Below, piece after piece: positions 15,944 to 25,579 of a stretch of DNA of 64,000 nt. Source of the DNA: Mycobacterium kiyosense (GTDB lineage Bacteria > Actinomycetota > Actinomycetes > Mycobacteriales > Mycobacteriaceae). The stretch covers positions 4,030,001 through 4,094,000 of the forward strand of contig AP025179.1 of the NCBI GenBank assembly GCA_021654635.1, read 5' to 3'. Positions within the stretch are counted from its first letter, which is position 1. Every line of letters starts with the position of its first letter. The notes below the pieces were generated by a model that was given only the letters and a program-made list of their open reading frames with translations, was not told the DNA's origin and searched no databases. Both the position numbers and the translations under genes were made by a program.

Positions 15944-16842
15944 CGGGCCGCGTACGATCTCGCGGCGTCGATCAAGGCGGTGAACAACCGCAAGTCGTCC
16001 AGCGACTGTTCTGGATGCCATTGCACCGCAACGGCGAACGCGTCGCCGGGCAACTCCACGGCCTCCACCACACCGTCGATGTCCCACGCCCCGACGACCA
16101 GCCCGTCGCCCACCTTGTCGATGGCCTGGTGGTGGTAGCACGGCACGTCGATGCCCTCGCCGATCAGCGCGGCCAGCCGGGTGCCCGCCACCGTGCGCAC
16201 CGGCAGCCGGCTGAACACGCCGCCGCCGGCCCGGTGCCCGGAATGCCCGATGACCTCGGGCAGATGCTGGTGCAGGGTGCCGCCGAACGCGACGTTGAGC
16301 AGCTGCGCACCACGGCAGATGCCCAGTACCGGCAGGCCCCGGTCTAACGCCCCCCGCAGCAGCGCGAACTCCCAGGCGTCGCGATCGGTGCGCGGCTGGT
16401 CGGTGCTGGGGTGCGCCTCTTGGCTGTAGGCGGCCGGGTCCAGGTCGTAGCCACCGGTGATCACCAGGGCGTGCAAGCTGTCGAGCAGTCCCTCGACGGT
16501 GTCGGCGGCCACCGGCTGCGGGGGCAGCAGTACCGGGACGCCGCCGGCCAGCACCACGCCTTCGAAGTAGTCCGACGGCAGGTAGGCGGCGGGGACATCC
16601 CAAGTGCCGCTCTGGATCTGCTCCAGATACGTCGTCAGCCCCACGACCGGACGGCTCCGTGGCGATCGCAAGTGCGGCGCAGCCGGACGCAGCGGGTCGC
16701 CACCATCAGGCTCCCGTGGCGATCGCAAGTGCGGCGCAGCCGGACGCAGCGGGTCGCCACCATCAGGCTCCCGTGGCGATCGCAAGTGCGGCGCAGCCGG
16801 ACGCAGCGGGTCGCCACCGGGGTCAGAGCCGTTCAAAACCAC
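15940..16842 (-). CDS. class I glutamine amidotransferase-like (gamma-glutamyl-GABA hydrolase type) with N-terminal repeats
   Basis: 300 aa. Residues about 62-300 are a PuuD-type peptidase C26 domain: SRPVVGLTTYLEQ, ALVITGGYDLDPAAY, LGICRGAQLLNVAFGG (Cys nucleophile), HHQAIDKVG and VQWHPEQS (His-Glu). It likely hydrolyses a gamma-glutamyl amide. Before it lies a 19-residue unit (GGDPLRPAAPHLRSPREPD) repeated three times. It overlaps glnA4 by 20 nt and aldC by 4 nt. The start is uncertain because repeats separate the GTG at 16842 from the domain. From memory, M. tuberculosis Rv2859c carries the same repeat. Confidence 0.87.
   Translation of the reverse strand: MVLNGSDPGGDPLRPAAPHLRSPREPDGGDPLRPAAPHLRSPREPDGGDPLRPAAPHLRSPRSRPVVGLTTYLEQIQSGTWDVPAAYLPSDYFEGVVLAGGVPVLLPPQPVAADTVEGLLDSLHALVITGGYDLDPAAYSQEAHPSTDQPRTDRDAWEFALLRGALDRGLPVLGICRGAQLLNVAFGGTLHQHLPEVIGHSGHRAGGGVFSRLPVRTVAGTRLAALIGEGIDVPCYHHQAIDKVGDGLVVGAWDIDGVVEAVELPGDAFAVAVQWHPEQSLDDLRLFTALIDAARSYAAR
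16659..16818. repeat. 57-bp in-frame tandem repeat (VNTR-like), nearly 3 copies
   Basis: Units start at 16659, 16716 and 16773; the first two are identical and the third stops short near 16818. The unit is 19 codons, so copy-number change would not shift the frame of the amidotransferase gene. The location matches a repeat I recall in M. tuberculosis Rv2859c, used in VNTR typing. Confidence 0.9.
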
Positions 16843-18190
16843 GCTTCCTCTCCCAATCGGTGACCGCCGCGTTGAACGCCGCCACTTCCACGCATGCGTT
16901 GTTCAGATAGTGGTCGACCACGTCGTCGCCGAAAGCGGACCGGGCCAGCTCAGATGCCCCGAAAATCCCGGCGGCCTCGCCCAGGGTGGCGGGTAGCCGC
17001 TCGACATCGGTTGCCTGGTAGGCATTCCCGGTGTAGGGCTCGCCGAGTTCCAGGCCCTGTTCGATACCGTACAGGCCGCCCGCGATCAGCGCCGCGACGG
17101 CCAGATACTGGTTGACGTCGCCGCCGGGGACCCGGCATTCGACCCGCATGCCGGGTCCGTGCCCGACCACCCGCAGCGCGCAGGTGCGGTTGTCCAGCCC
17201 CCAGGCCACCGCGGTAGGGGCGAAGCTGCCATCGGCGAATCGCTTGTAGGAGTTGATGTTCGGGGCGTAAAACAACGTCAGCTCACGCAGCGACGTCAGC
17301 AGGCCGGCGACGAAGTGGCGAAACAAGGCCGACATGCCGTGCGGCGCATCGGCTTCGGCGAATAGCGGACCTTGCGCGTCACGCAGCGACAGGTGGATGT
17401 GACAGCTGTTACCTTCGCGCTCATCGTATTTCGCCATGAACGTCAGGCTCTTGCCGTGCCGGTCGGCGATCTCCTTGGCGCCGTTCTTGTAAACCGCGTG
17501 GTTGTCGCAGGTGACCAGCGCCTCGTCGTAGCGGAAGCCGAGTTCCTGCTGGCCGTTGTTGCATTCGCCTTTGACGGCCTCCACGCGCAGACCAGCGCCC
17601 GCCATGCCCAGCCTGATGTCGCGCAGCAGCGGCTCCATGCGCGTCGATGCCAGGATCGCGTAGTCGATGTTGTAGTCGCTGGCCGGCGTCAGGCCGCGGT
17701 AGCCGTCCGCCCAGGCCTGCCGGTAGGACTGCTCGAACACGATGAACTCGAGTTCGGTGGCGACGTCGGCGACCAGACCCCGCCCGCTGAGCCGGTCGAG
17801 TTGGCGGCGCAACACCGCCCGCGGCGCGGCGGTGACGGGGCTCCCGTCGGCCCAGGACAGGTCGGCGATCACCAGCGCCGTCCCGGGCAACCACGGGACC
17901 AGCCGCAGCGTGGCCACGTCCGGGGTCATCACCATGTCGCCGTAGCCGGTTTCCCAACTCGACATGGCATAGCCGGGCACCGTGTTCATGTCGACGTCGA
18001 CGGCCAGCAGGTAGCTGCAACATTCGGCGCCGTGACCGGCCACCTCGTCGACGAAGAAGCGACCCGCCACCCGCTTGCCCACCAGCCGGCCCTGCATGTC
18101 GGTGAACGCCACGATGACGGTGTCGATGTCACCGTCGGCGACCAGTGCCGCCAGTTCGGCCTCGGACAACATGTCGACGACCGCTACCAA
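16823..18190 (-). CDS. glnA4: glutamine synthetase-like protein
   Basis: 455 aa. Has the GS beta-grasp N-terminus (DTVIVAFTDMQGRLVGKRVAG) and catalytic domain: metal-ligand motif ATELEFIVFE, VKGECNNGQQELGF, KYDEREGNSCHIHLSL (His in the metal site), NINSYKRFADGSFAPT (ATP loop) and RVECRVPGGDVNQYLA. GlnA4-type enzymes are not the main ammonia-assimilating synthetase. In other actinobacteria, GlnA-like paralogues gamma-glutamylate polyamines or ethanolamine, which fits the adjacent aldC and gamma-glutamyl hydrolase. Rv2860c orthologue. The upstream gene overlaps by 7 nt. Confidence 0.9.
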   Translation of the reverse strand: MVAVVDMLSEAELAALVADGDIDTVIVAFTDMQGRLVGKRVAGRFFVDEVAGHGAECCSYLLAVDVDMNTVPGYAMSSWETGYGDMVMTPDVATLRLVPWLPGTALVIADLSWADGSPVTAAPRAVLRRQLDRLSGRGLVADVATELEFIVFEQSYRQAWADGYRGLTPASDYNIDYAILASTRMEPLLRDIRLGMAGAGLRVEAVKGECNNGQQELGFRYDEALVTCDNHAVYKNGAKEIADRHGKSLTFMAKYDEREGNSCHIHLSLRDAQGPLFAEADAPHGMSALFRHFVAGLLTSLRELTLFYAPNINSYKRFADGSFAPTAVAWGLDNRTCALRVVGHGPGMRVECRVPGGDVNQYLAVAALIAGGLYGIEQGLELGEPYTGNAYQATDVERLPATLGEAAGIFGASELARSAFGDDVVDHYLNNACVEVAAFNAAVTDWERKRGFERL

Positions 18191-18735
18191 CCGCTAGTGC
18201 GCAGAATGATCTCGGTGGCCAGCTGCGCGGTCGACTCGGTGGCGTTGCGCCGGCCGAGCATGTCCACCACCCGGTAGTCGCCGAAGACCAGCCGCTGGCC
18301 GGCGCGGGCGGCGTCGCGCAGCGCCGGCGAACTCACCAGCACGGTGGTGGCGATCTCGACCGGCGGACAGTTCTCGTCGCCGGCCTTGGACAGCCGGGGA
18401 TGGACGCGGTCGATGACGACCAGCCCCACGAAGCGGCCCAGTCTGGTCGCCGCGAGTTCCCAGGCCAGTTCGGCGCCGTCGCGGTCGCCGACCACCACCG
18501 CCCACGAGATGCCCAGCGAGTCCAGGATGCCGATCACCGATTTGGGCGTCAGTCTCGGGTCGGCGCCGATGACCACGGTGCGCAGTGACGCGTTGTGCAG
18601 CCGTTCGCAGACCGCGTCATACGCTGCCGGCGCGCGTTGTTCGGCGGCCAGTATCACCACGACCGTGCCGTTCTGCGGGCCGGCAACACCGACCGGGACG
18701 GCGAAACCGTCCAGGGTGGTCATCATCGGGGACAC
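18184..18735 (-). CDS. alpha/beta-hydrolase-like protein lacking a normal nucleophile elbow
   Basis: 183 aa. The layout resembles a small alpha/beta hydrolase: an N-terminal strand GTVVVILAAEQRAPAAYD, a central turn WAVVVGDRDGAELAWELA where the G-x-Ser-x-G elbow would be, then FVGLVVIDRVHP and a C-terminal strand TTVLVSS. The elbow reads G-D-R-D-G, so no serine nucleophile; it may be a non-catalytic binding or regulatory relative. It overlaps glnA4 by 7 nt and follows mapB by 44 nt. Function unknown. Confidence 0.7.
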   Translation of the reverse strand: MSPMMTTLDGFAVPVGVAGPQNGTVVVILAAEQRAPAAYDAVCERLHNASLRTVVIGADPRLTPKSVIGILDSLGISWAVVVGDRDGAELAWELAATRLGRFVGLVVIDRVHPRLSKAGDENCPPVEIATTVLVSSPALRDAARAGQRLVFGDYRVVDMLGRRNATESTAQLATEIILRTSGW

Positions 18736-18779
18736 CCTCGCAAATTACCGGAAACCACCGCGGCCGGCAGCCCGGATAA

Positions 18780-19637
18780 TCACGGCAGGGTGAGGATCTC
18801 GGCGCCGGTGTCGGTGACCAACAGGGTGTGCTCGAACTGCGCGGTCCACTTGCGGTCCTTGGTGACCACGGTCCAGCCGTCGTCCCAGATCTCGTAGTCC
18901 AGGCCGCCCAGGTTGATCATCGGCTCGATGGTGAACGTCATGCCCGGCTGGATCACCGTCTCGACGGCCGGCTGGTCGTAATGCAGGACCACCAGCCCAT
19001 TGTGGAAGGTGGTGCCGATGCCGTGGCCGGTGAAGTCGCGAACCACGTTGTACCCGAACCGATTTGCGTAGGATTCGATGACCCGGCCGACCACCGACAA
19101 CGCCCGGCCCGGCTTGACGGCCTTGATCGCCCGCATGGTCGCCTCGTGGGTGCGTTCGACGAGCAGCCGGTGCTCCTCGGAGACGTCGCCGGCCAGGAAG
19201 GTCGCGTTGGTGTCGCCGTGCACACCGTTGATGTACGCGGTGACGTCGATGTTGACGATGTCGCCGTCCTCGATCACCGTCGAGTCGGGAATGCCGTGGC
19301 AGATGACCTCGTTCAGCGACGTGCAGCACGACTTCGGGAAATGCTTGTAGCCCAGCGTCGACGGATACGCGCCGTTGTCGACCATGTACTCGTGCGCGAT
19401 GCGGTCAAGCTGGTCGGTGGTGACGCCGGGGGCGACGGCCTTGCCGGCCTCCTGAAGTGCGCGGGCGGCGATCTGTCCGGCGACGCGCATCTTCTCGATC
19501 ACCTCGGGCTCCTGCACCCACGGTTCGGTGCCCTCTTTGGCGGTGTCCTTGCCGACGTATTCCGGACGAGCGATCCACTTCGGCACCGGCAGCGTCGGGG
19601 ACAGCACGCCGGGGGAAAGCGCGGTACGCGTGGGCAT
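18780..19637 (-). CDS. mapB: methionine aminopeptidase
   Basis: 285 aa, the usual length of mycobacterial MapB (Rv2861c). An N-terminal extension of about 40 residues with PxxP-like prolines precedes the pita-bread fold. Metal ligands are visible in order: [19 protein letters not shown] (Asp), DTNATF (Asp), [11 protein letters not shown] (His), TIEPMI (Glu) and a late Glu. It removes the initiator Met from nascent proteins co-translationally; HypC and other N-terminal-Cys proteins depend on that activity. Probably independent of its neighbours. Confidence 0.95.
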   Translation of the reverse strand: MPTRTALSPGVLSPTLPVPKWIARPEYVGKDTAKEGTEPWVQEPEVIEKMRVAGQIAARALQEAGKAVAPGVTTDQLDRIAHEYMVDNGAYPSTLGYKHFPKSCCTSLNEVICHGIPDSTVIEDGDIVNIDVTAYINGVHGDTNATFLAGDVSEEHRLLVERTHEATMRAIKAVKPGRALSVVGRVIESYANRFGYNVVRDFTGHGIGTTFHNGLVVLHYDQPAVETVIQPGMTFTIEPMINLGGLDYEIWDDGWTVVTKDRKWTAQFEHTLLVTDTGAEILTLP

Positions 19638-19666
19638 GACCGCCAGTCTAATCAGCGCGTCGGGTC

Positions 19667-20245
19667 TCAGAACAATTTGGGACGACGCAGCAACGCCCGC
19701 CGCGGACCGCGGATGATCACCGAACCGAACACCAACTGACCGGACAACACGACGTGCGGATTGCCTTCCGCCGGTGGGTCTTTACGCCGATCCACGGCGG
19801 TGCCCACATAGGCCTCGACGTTGTCGATGGAGGCGCTGGCACCCTCGGGCAACCGCAGATCCAGGTTGCCGAACTTCATGTCGATCTCGATGACGACGAC
19901 GGGCCCGGCGAACCGGGCCTTGGTGAGGTCGAGGTCGATCGAGCCGAACCGTCGCACCAGCGACAGCCGGGTCGGCACCGTCCACTCGCCGTGCCGCTTG
20001 AGCGAGCCCGCCCAGCCGCGCAGCTCCACCCGGTCGGTGGCCGAGGTGACGACGGCACCCGGCCCGGGGAGGTCGCCGACCAGGCTGTCCAGTTCGTTAC
20101 GGGTGCGCGCATAGGACACCTGCCGGGACCGCTGCTCGAACTCGTCGAGGTCGATCAGCCCGAGCGCCAGGGCGTTGTGCAGGCGGCGCATGGTGCCGTT
20201 GCGGTCGGCGTCGGACACCCGCAACGCCATGTCCCCGTCGGTCAC
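19667..20245 (-). CDS. DUF1707 / LiaF-like C-terminal domain protein
   Basis: 192 aa. Residues about 7-60 form the DUF1707 domain ([18 protein letters not shown], then [13 protein letters not shown]), a small helical domain common in actinobacteria. The rest is a beta-strand domain resembling the cell-wall-stress LiaF/DUF2154 fold ([29 protein letters not shown]). No transmembrane helix is visible, so it is probably cytoplasmic. It lies 42 nt upstream of the penicillin-binding lipoprotein stop on the same strand. Role unknown; envelope-stress sensing is only a guess. Confidence 0.8.
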   Translation of the reverse strand: MTDGDMALRVSDADRNGTMRRLHNALALGLIDLDEFEQRSRQVSYARTRNELDSLVGDLPGPGAVVTSATDRVELRGWAGSLKRHGEWTVPTRLSLVRRFGSIDLDLTKARFAGPVVVIEIDMKFGNLDLRLPEGASASIDNVEAYVGTAVDRRKDPPAEGNPHVVLSGQLVFGSVIIRGPRRALLRRPKLF

Positions 20246-20287
20246 GGCGTGCTCTGAAGTTCGGCGCCCACCCTCGCAAACTTACCG

Positions 20288-22096
20288 TCAAGCCAGGTAG
20301 CCAGCCGGTAGCGAGTCGAACATCACCTTGGTCATCCGGACCGCATACTCCGAGCTGCCGCCACCGACGATCAGCGCCGCGAACGCCAGGTCGCCGCGGT
20401 ACCCGGCGAACCAGGAGTGCGATCCGCCCGGGAACTCGGCCTCACCGGTCTTGCCGTAGACCTCGCCGCAGCCGGCGATCTCCTTGGCGGTGCCATTGGT
20501 GACCACCAGCCGCATCATCGGCCGCAGCGCCTCGACCATTTTCGGGGTGATCGGGGTGTTGTCGCCGTTCACCGTCGTCGGACGACCGGCGATCAGCTGC
20601 GGCACCGGGGTCTTGCCGGCGGCGACCGTGGCGGCCACCAGGGCCATGCCGAACGGGCTGGCCAGCACCCGGCCCTGGCCGAAACCGTCCTCGGTGCGCT
20701 CGGTCAGATCCACCGTGGGCGGCACCGAGCCGGTCACCGTGGTGATCCCCTCCACCTGGTAGTCCAGCCCGATGCCGTAGCGGCTGGCGGCCTGGGTCAG
20801 CCCGCGTGGCGGCAGCTTGCTGCTCAGCTCGGCGAACGTGGTGTTGCAGGAACTGGCGAACGCCCGCGACAGCGGCACCACGCCGAGGTCGAAGCCGCCG
20901 TAGTTCGGAATCGTGCGGTGGCCGATGTCCAGGTGACCGGGGCAGCCCATCATGGTGTTCGGGGTGGCCATGTCGCGGTCGACGGCTGCGCCGGCAGTGA
21001 TCATCTTGAACGTCGATCCCGGCGGGTAGAGGCCGGTCGTGGCCAGCAGCCCCTCGGCGTTGGCGCCGCCGTTCTGCGCGATCGCCAGGATCTCCCCGGT
21101 CGATGGCTTGATCACCACCAGCATCGCCTTGCCGCCGCGGGTGTCCACCGCGTGTTGGGCGGCGTTCTGCACGGCCCGGTCCAGCGTGATGGACACCGAG
21201 GGCGCCGGCGCGCCTTCGACCTCGTGCAACACCGCGACGTCGACGCCGTTCTGGTTGGTGCTGACGATGCGCCAGCCGGCCTGACCGTCGAGCTGGTCGA
21301 CCACCGCCTTCTTCACTTCGGCCATCACCGCGGGCGCGAAGTGCGGATCGGTGGGTAGCAGTTCGGGTCGCGGCGTCACGACGACACCGGGCAACGTGCC
21401 GATCGCCGGGAACACCCGGTTGTTGTCGTCGGGCAGCAGCGTGACCAGGTCCACGGGCTGGGTACCGGAGCTGGCCGTTTCGGCGAGCAGCTGCGGGTCG
21501 TTGAGCTGGTCGTTGAACGGGTGCAGGGCGTCGATCACCGCGTGCGCGGTGTTGATCAGCTCGGGTCCGGCCTGGGTGGCGTCCAGCGAGTAGTTGTACA
21601 GGTAGCCGGGTGCCAACACGTCGCTGCCGCCGAGCTCGTTGACCGAGGCGCGCCGCGGCTGCTCGGCGCGCAGCGCGAAGGTCTGGTGCTCGCCGAGCTT
21701 GGGGTGCAGCCCGTTGGGAGTCCAGCGGACCTGCCAGCGTCCCTCGTCGCGGGCCATCTTCAGTTGCCCGTCATAGGTCCAGGTGCGGTTCTTGGGCAGA
21801 TGCCAGGTGAACCGGTAGGTGACGGTACCGGTGTCCTCGGCGTACTTCGCGCTGAGCACCTGAGCGTCCAGGTGGCTGGCCTGCAGGCCGGCCCACGCCG
21901 CGTTCAGCGCTTCGCGGGCCTCGTTGGGGTTGTTGCTGAGCTGCGCGGCGGTCGCGGTGTCGCCGACCGACAGCGCGGCCAGGAACTTCTGTGCCGCCGG
22001 ACTCGGCCCCTCGGGCTTGGGTGTGCAGCCGGGCAGCACCACCAGCGCGACGAGCAGGCATGTGACAACTGGGGCTAATGTTGCTCTAGTGACCAT
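20288..22096 (-). CDS. penicillin-binding lipoprotein (transpeptidase)
   Basis: 602 aa from ATG at 22096 (MVTRATLAPVVTCLLVALV). The signal ends in the lipobox LPGC, so it is a lipoprotein on the outer face of the membrane. An NTF2-like MecA_N domain (about 30-150) precedes a PBP dimerisation domain and the transpeptidase: GSTFKMI (SxxK serine), SSCN (SxN) and YGKTGEAEF (KTG). It cross-links peptidoglycan and resembles Rv2864c. The earlier in-frame start at 22141 would bury the signal peptide and is rejected. No toxin-antitoxin genes flank it. Confidence 0.93.
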   Translation of the reverse strand: MVTRATLAPVVTCLLVALVVLPGCTPKPEGPSPAAQKFLAALSVGDTATAAQLSNNPNEAREALNAAWAGLQASHLDAQVLSAKYAEDTGTVTYRFTWHLPKNRTWTYDGQLKMARDEGRWQVRWTPNGLHPKLGEHQTFALRAEQPRRASVNELGGSDVLAPGYLYNYSLDATQAGPELINTAHAVIDALHPFNDQLNDPQLLAETASSGTQPVDLVTLLPDDNNRVFPAIGTLPGVVVTPRPELLPTDPHFAPAVMAEVKKAVVDQLDGQAGWRIVSTNQNGVDVAVLHEVEGAPAPSVSITLDRAVQNAAQHAVDTRGGKAMLVVIKPSTGEILAIAQNGGANAEGLLATTGLYPPGSTFKMITAGAAVDRDMATPNTMMGCPGHLDIGHRTIPNYGGFDLGVVPLSRAFASSCNTTFAELSSKLPPRGLTQAASRYGIGLDYQVEGITTVTGSVPPTVDLTERTEDGFGQGRVLASPFGMALVAATVAAGKTPVPQLIAGRPTTVNGDNTPITPKMVEALRPMMRLVVTNGTAKEIAGCGEVYGKTGEAEFPGGSHSWFAGYRGDLAFAALIVGGGSSEYAVRMTKVMFDSLPAGYLA

Positions 22097-22257
22097 CGAT
22101 GCTGATGTTAAGAACTTCAGCCGTGACATCGGTGCCGACACACCGAGACCGAACCGTTATGCCTGTGCGCCTCGCCGCGCGGGCCACTTGGTTGCCGAAT
22201 TCCGCCCCGGATTTCACGGTGTGGTCGCACTCGCGGGCTGGAAGGCCAAGCGAAGCC

Positions 22258-23112
22258 TCAGTCCAGCAGGACCGTCGCGAAGGTGCCGACCTCTTTGAAC
22301 CCGATCCGCGCGTAGGCCGCCCGGGCCACGGTGTTGAAACTGTTCACGTAGAGGCTGGCGATGCGCCCGCTGCCGACGATCACCGCGGCCAGCGTCGCGG
22401 TGCCCGCGGTGCCCAGCCCCAGCCCACGTCGCTCAGGATGCACCCAGACGCCCTGGATCTGACCGACCGACGGAGACTGCGAGCCCACCTCGGCCTTGAA
22501 GACCACCTGCCCCTGCTCGAAGCGGGCCCACGCCCGCCCCGCCGCGATCAGGCTGGCCACCCGGCGACGGTAGCCACGACCGCCGTCACCGAGCCGGGGA
22601 TCAACCCCGACCTCGCCGATGAACATGTCGACGGCGGCGACCAGATAGGCATCCAGCTCCTCGGGCCGCACCTGCCGCACCTCGGTGTCCAGCGTGCAGT
22701 TCGGGTGGCTGTTGATCGCCATCAGCGGCTGGTTGTCGCGCACGTCGCGCGCGGGACCCCAGGCGGATTCGAGCCGCTGCCACATCGGCAGCACCAGGTC
22801 GGCCCGGCCGAACAGCGACGAGCAGCGGCGCGCCGTGCTCTTGGCCTCGTCGGCGAACGCGTTCAGGTCGATCAGGTTGCCCCGCAACGGGATCAGGTTC
22901 GCCCCGGCGAAGCACAGCGACTCGTCCACGCCGCCGCGGGTCCACAGTTCTCCGCCGATCGCATTCGGCTCGACGCCGTAATCCGCGACCCGTGCGGCCA
23001 CCATGCAGGACTCGACCGGATTCTCGTTCAGCACCCGCCAGACCGCGGCGGCGTCGCGCACCACGGACACCCGTCTCTCGCCAACCAGGCGCAAGATGGG
23101 CGGAGCCGACAT
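22258..23112 (-). CDS. GNAT-family N-acetyltransferase with DUF4081 domain
   Basis: 284 aa. The N-terminal half is the DUF4081 domain found with mycobacterial GNATs (VWRVLNENPVESCMVAARV, AFADEAKSTARRCSSLFGR). The C-terminal half is a GNAT fold with the acetyl-CoA loop QIQGVWVHPERRGLGLG and the final NSFNTVARAAYARIGFKEVG. It acetylates an unknown amine. It lies 61 nt downstream of ispG and resembles Rv2867c. The 161 bp between it and the penicillin-binding protein hold no gene. Confidence 0.88.
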   Translation of the reverse strand: MSAPPILRLVGERRVSVVRDAAAVWRVLNENPVESCMVAARVADYGVEPNAIGGELWTRGGVDESLCFAGANLIPLRGNLIDLNAFADEAKSTARRCSSLFGRADLVLPMWQRLESAWGPARDVRDNQPLMAINSHPNCTLDTEVRQVRPEELDAYLVAAVDMFIGEVGVDPRLGDGGRGYRRRVASLIAAGRAWARFEQGQVVFKAEVGSQSPSVGQIQGVWVHPERRGLGLGTAGTATLAAVIVGSGRIASLYVNSFNTVARAAYARIGFKEVGTFATVLLD

Positions 23113-23173
23113 CTCATAACTCTCTGTGGTGCGAACCCGTATTGCGATCGAGGGCCGGTGAGTCAGGCCCTCA

Positions 23174-24346
23174 TCAGCTTACGGTCACAATAGGCGAACC
23201 GCTCGCTGCCGTCCCCGGATCTTTTTCCGATTCGTCAACCATTTGCTCGGCCAGGCGCATCGCTTCCTCGATCAGCGTCTCGACGATCTGCGACTCGGGC
23301 ACCGTCTTGATCACCTCGCCCTTGACGAAAATCTGCCCCTTGCCGTTGCCGGACGCCACGCCCAGGTCGGCTTCGCGGGCCTCCCCGGGTCCGTTGACCA
23401 CGCACCCCATTACCGCCACCCGCAGCGGCACGTCCAGGCCGTCAAGTCCGGCGCTCACCTCGTTGGCCAGCGTGTACACGTCGACCTGGGCGCGTCCGCA
23501 GGACGGGCAGGACACGATTTCCAGCCCGCGGGGCCGCAGGTTGAGCGACTCCAGGATCTGGGTGCCGACCTTGACTTCCTCGACCGGTGGAGCCGACAGC
23601 GACACCCGGATGGTGTCGCCGATCCCCCGCGACAACAACGCGCCGAACGCGACGGCCGACTTGATGGTGCCCTGGAAGGCCGGACCTGCCTCGGTGACGC
23701 CCAGGTGCAGCGGGTAGTCGCACTGGGCGGCCAGCTGCTCGTAGGCGGCGACCATGACCACCGGGTCGTTGTGCTTGACGCTGATCTTGATGTTGCCGAA
23801 GCCGTGCTCCTCGAACAGCGAGGCTTCCCACAACGCCGACTCGACCAGCGCTTCGGGGGTGGCTTTGCCGTACTTCTCCATGAACCGCTTGTCCAGGGAT
23901 CCGGCGTTGACGCCGATCCGGATCGGGATGCCCGCCGCGCCGGCGGCTTTGGCGACTTCGCCGACCCGCCCGTCGAACTCCTTGATGTTTCCCGGATTCA
24001 CCCGCACGGCCGCGCAGCCGGCGTCGATGGCCGCGAAGATGTACTTCGGCTGGAAGTGGATGTCGGCGATCACCGGGATCTGGCTGTGCTTGGCGATCTC
24101 GGCCAGTGCGTCGGCGTCCTCCTGGCGCGGGCAGGCGACCCGGACGATGTCGCAACCGGCCGCGGTCAGCTCGGCGATCTGCTGCAGGGTGCTGTTGACG
24201 TCGTGCGTCTTGGTGGTGCACATCGACTGCACCGCAATCGGATAATCACTACCCACCCCGACGTCGCGCACCATCAACTGACGCGTTTTCCGCCGGGGGG
24301 CCAGCGTGGGCGCCGGGGGTGCCGGCATTCCCAGGCCAATGGACAC
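23174..24346 (-). CDS. ispG: 4-hydroxy-3-methylbut-2-enyl diphosphate synthase (IspG/GcpE)
   Basis: 390 aa. TIM-barrel N-terminus ([29 protein letters not shown]) and [4Fe-4S]-binding C-terminus with [10 protein letters not shown] and [16 protein letters not shown]. It converts MEcPP to HMBPP, the penultimate MEP-pathway step for isoprenoids. In the window it follows rip1 by 21 nt and dxr precedes rip1, so two MEP enzymes flank the site-2 protease, the arrangement in M. tuberculosis (Rv2868c-Rv2870c). Complete. Confidence 0.96.
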   Translation of the reverse strand: MSIGLGMPAPPAPTLAPRRKTRQLMVRDVGVGSDYPIAVQSMCTTKTHDVNSTLQQIAELTAAGCDIVRVACPRQEDADALAEIAKHSQIPVIADIHFQPKYIFAAIDAGCAAVRVNPGNIKEFDGRVGEVAKAAGAAGIPIRIGVNAGSLDKRFMEKYGKATPEALVESALWEASLFEEHGFGNIKISVKHNDPVVMVAAYEQLAAQCDYPLHLGVTEAGPAFQGTIKSAVAFGALLSRGIGDTIRVSLSAPPVEEVKVGTQILESLNLRPRGLEIVSCPSCGRAQVDVYTLANEVSAGLDGLDVPLRVAVMGCVVNGPGEAREADLGVASGNGKGQIFVKGEVIKTVPESQIVETLIEEAMRLAEQMVDESEKDPGTAASGSPIVTVS

Positions 24347-24367
24347 GTTGAACTTCGCCTTCTCTCG

Positions 24368-25579
24368 TTACTGGAAGATGCGGATCGGGTTGACCACGTC
24401 GGCGGTGACGGTCAGCAGCATGTAGCCCACCACGAAGAGCAGCACCACGTACGTGGCCGGCATCAGCTTGTAGTAGTCCACCGGGGCGGCGGCCACCTTG
24501 CCCCGCGCCGACCGGATCGAGTTGCGGATCTTCTCGTACACCGCGACCGCGATGTGGCCGCCGTCGAACGGCAACAGCGGCAGCAGGTTGATCGCGCCCA
24601 GCACCAGGTTCAGCTGGGCCAAAAAGAACCAGAATGCCACCCACAAGCCGTGGTTGACGGTGTCGCCGCCGACGATGCTGGCACCGACCACGCTCATCGG
24701 GGTGTCCTTGTCGCGCTCGCCGCCGCCGATCGCGTTGACCAGAGCGCCGACCTTGGTGGGAATCGCAGCCAGCGACTTGCCGACCTCGACGGTCAGCTCG
24801 CCGGCGAAGACGACGGTGCCGGGTATCGCGGTCAGCACGTTGTAGCGGGTGGGCTCGTTGCGGGGCGGGCCCACCCCGATGGCACCGACGGTGGCCAGGT
24901 GGTCCTTGTCCTTCGCGGTGGGGTCGTAGCGCTGGGTTTGCTGGATCGTCACGTTGGTGGTGACCTGACGGCCGTCCCGTTCGACGACGACGGGCACCGT
25001 GCCGTGCAGGGTGCGCACCGCTGCGGCCAGCTGCGCGAAGGTGGACACCGGGGTGTCACCGACCTTGACCACCACGTCGCCGGGCCGGATCCCGGCCAGC
25101 GCCGCGGGCCCCTGGCCCTCGCACGGACCCTGCTTGTTCTTGTCGATATCGGCTGCCACACAACCGGTTACACCGACGATCGCCTTGTCGGACGGGTGCA
25201 GGTTGGGCAGTCCCCAGATCACCGCGATGACATACATCAGCACCAGGCAGATGACGAAGTTCATGCCGGGACCGGCGAACAGCACCGCCACCCGCTTCCA
25301 TGTCTTCTGCTTGAACATGGCGCGGTCCTGCTCGTCGGGCGCGAGGTCCTCGGCGGGGGTCATGCCGGCGATGTCGCAGAACCCGCCGGCGGGGATGCCC
25401 TTGATGCCGTACTCGGTCTCGCCGCGCCGGGTGGACCACAGGGTGGGGCCGAAGCCGACGAAGTAGCGGCGCACTTTCATGCCGGTGGCGCGGGCGGCCC
25501 ACATGTGGCCGCACTCGTGCAGGGCGACCGAGATGAGGATGGCCAGTGCGAACAGCACTATGCCGATAACGAACATCAT
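24368..25579 (-). CDS. rip1: site-2 intramembrane zinc metalloprotease
   Basis: 403 aa. The first helix carries [16 protein letters not shown] (HExxH zinc motif). A PDZ domain lies at about 120-220 ([20 protein letters not shown]), and the last helices include [13 protein letters not shown], giving the third ligand Asp. Rip1 cuts membrane-bound anti-sigma factors (RskA, RslA and RsmA in M. tuberculosis) and so controls SigK, which drives mpt70/dipZ found 1.3 kb away. Its ATG shares one base with the dxr stop (TGATG). Rv2869c orthologue. Confidence 0.95.
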   Translation of the reverse strand: MMFVIGIVLFALAILISVALHECGHMWAARATGMKVRRYFVGFGPTLWSTRRGETEYGIKGIPAGGFCDIAGMTPAEDLAPDEQDRAMFKQKTWKRVAVLFAGPGMNFVICLVLMYVIAVIWGLPNLHPSDKAIVGVTGCVAADIDKNKQGPCEGQGPAALAGIRPGDVVVKVGDTPVSTFAQLAAAVRTLHGTVPVVVERDGRQVTTNVTIQQTQRYDPTAKDKDHLATVGAIGVGPPRNEPTRYNVLTAIPGTVVFAGELTVEVGKSLAAIPTKVGALVNAIGGGERDKDTPMSVVGASIVGGDTVNHGLWVAFWFFLAQLNLVLGAINLLPLLPFDGGHIAVAVYEKIRNSIRSARGKVAAAPVDYYKLMPATYVVLLFVVGYMLLTVTADVVNPIRIFQ

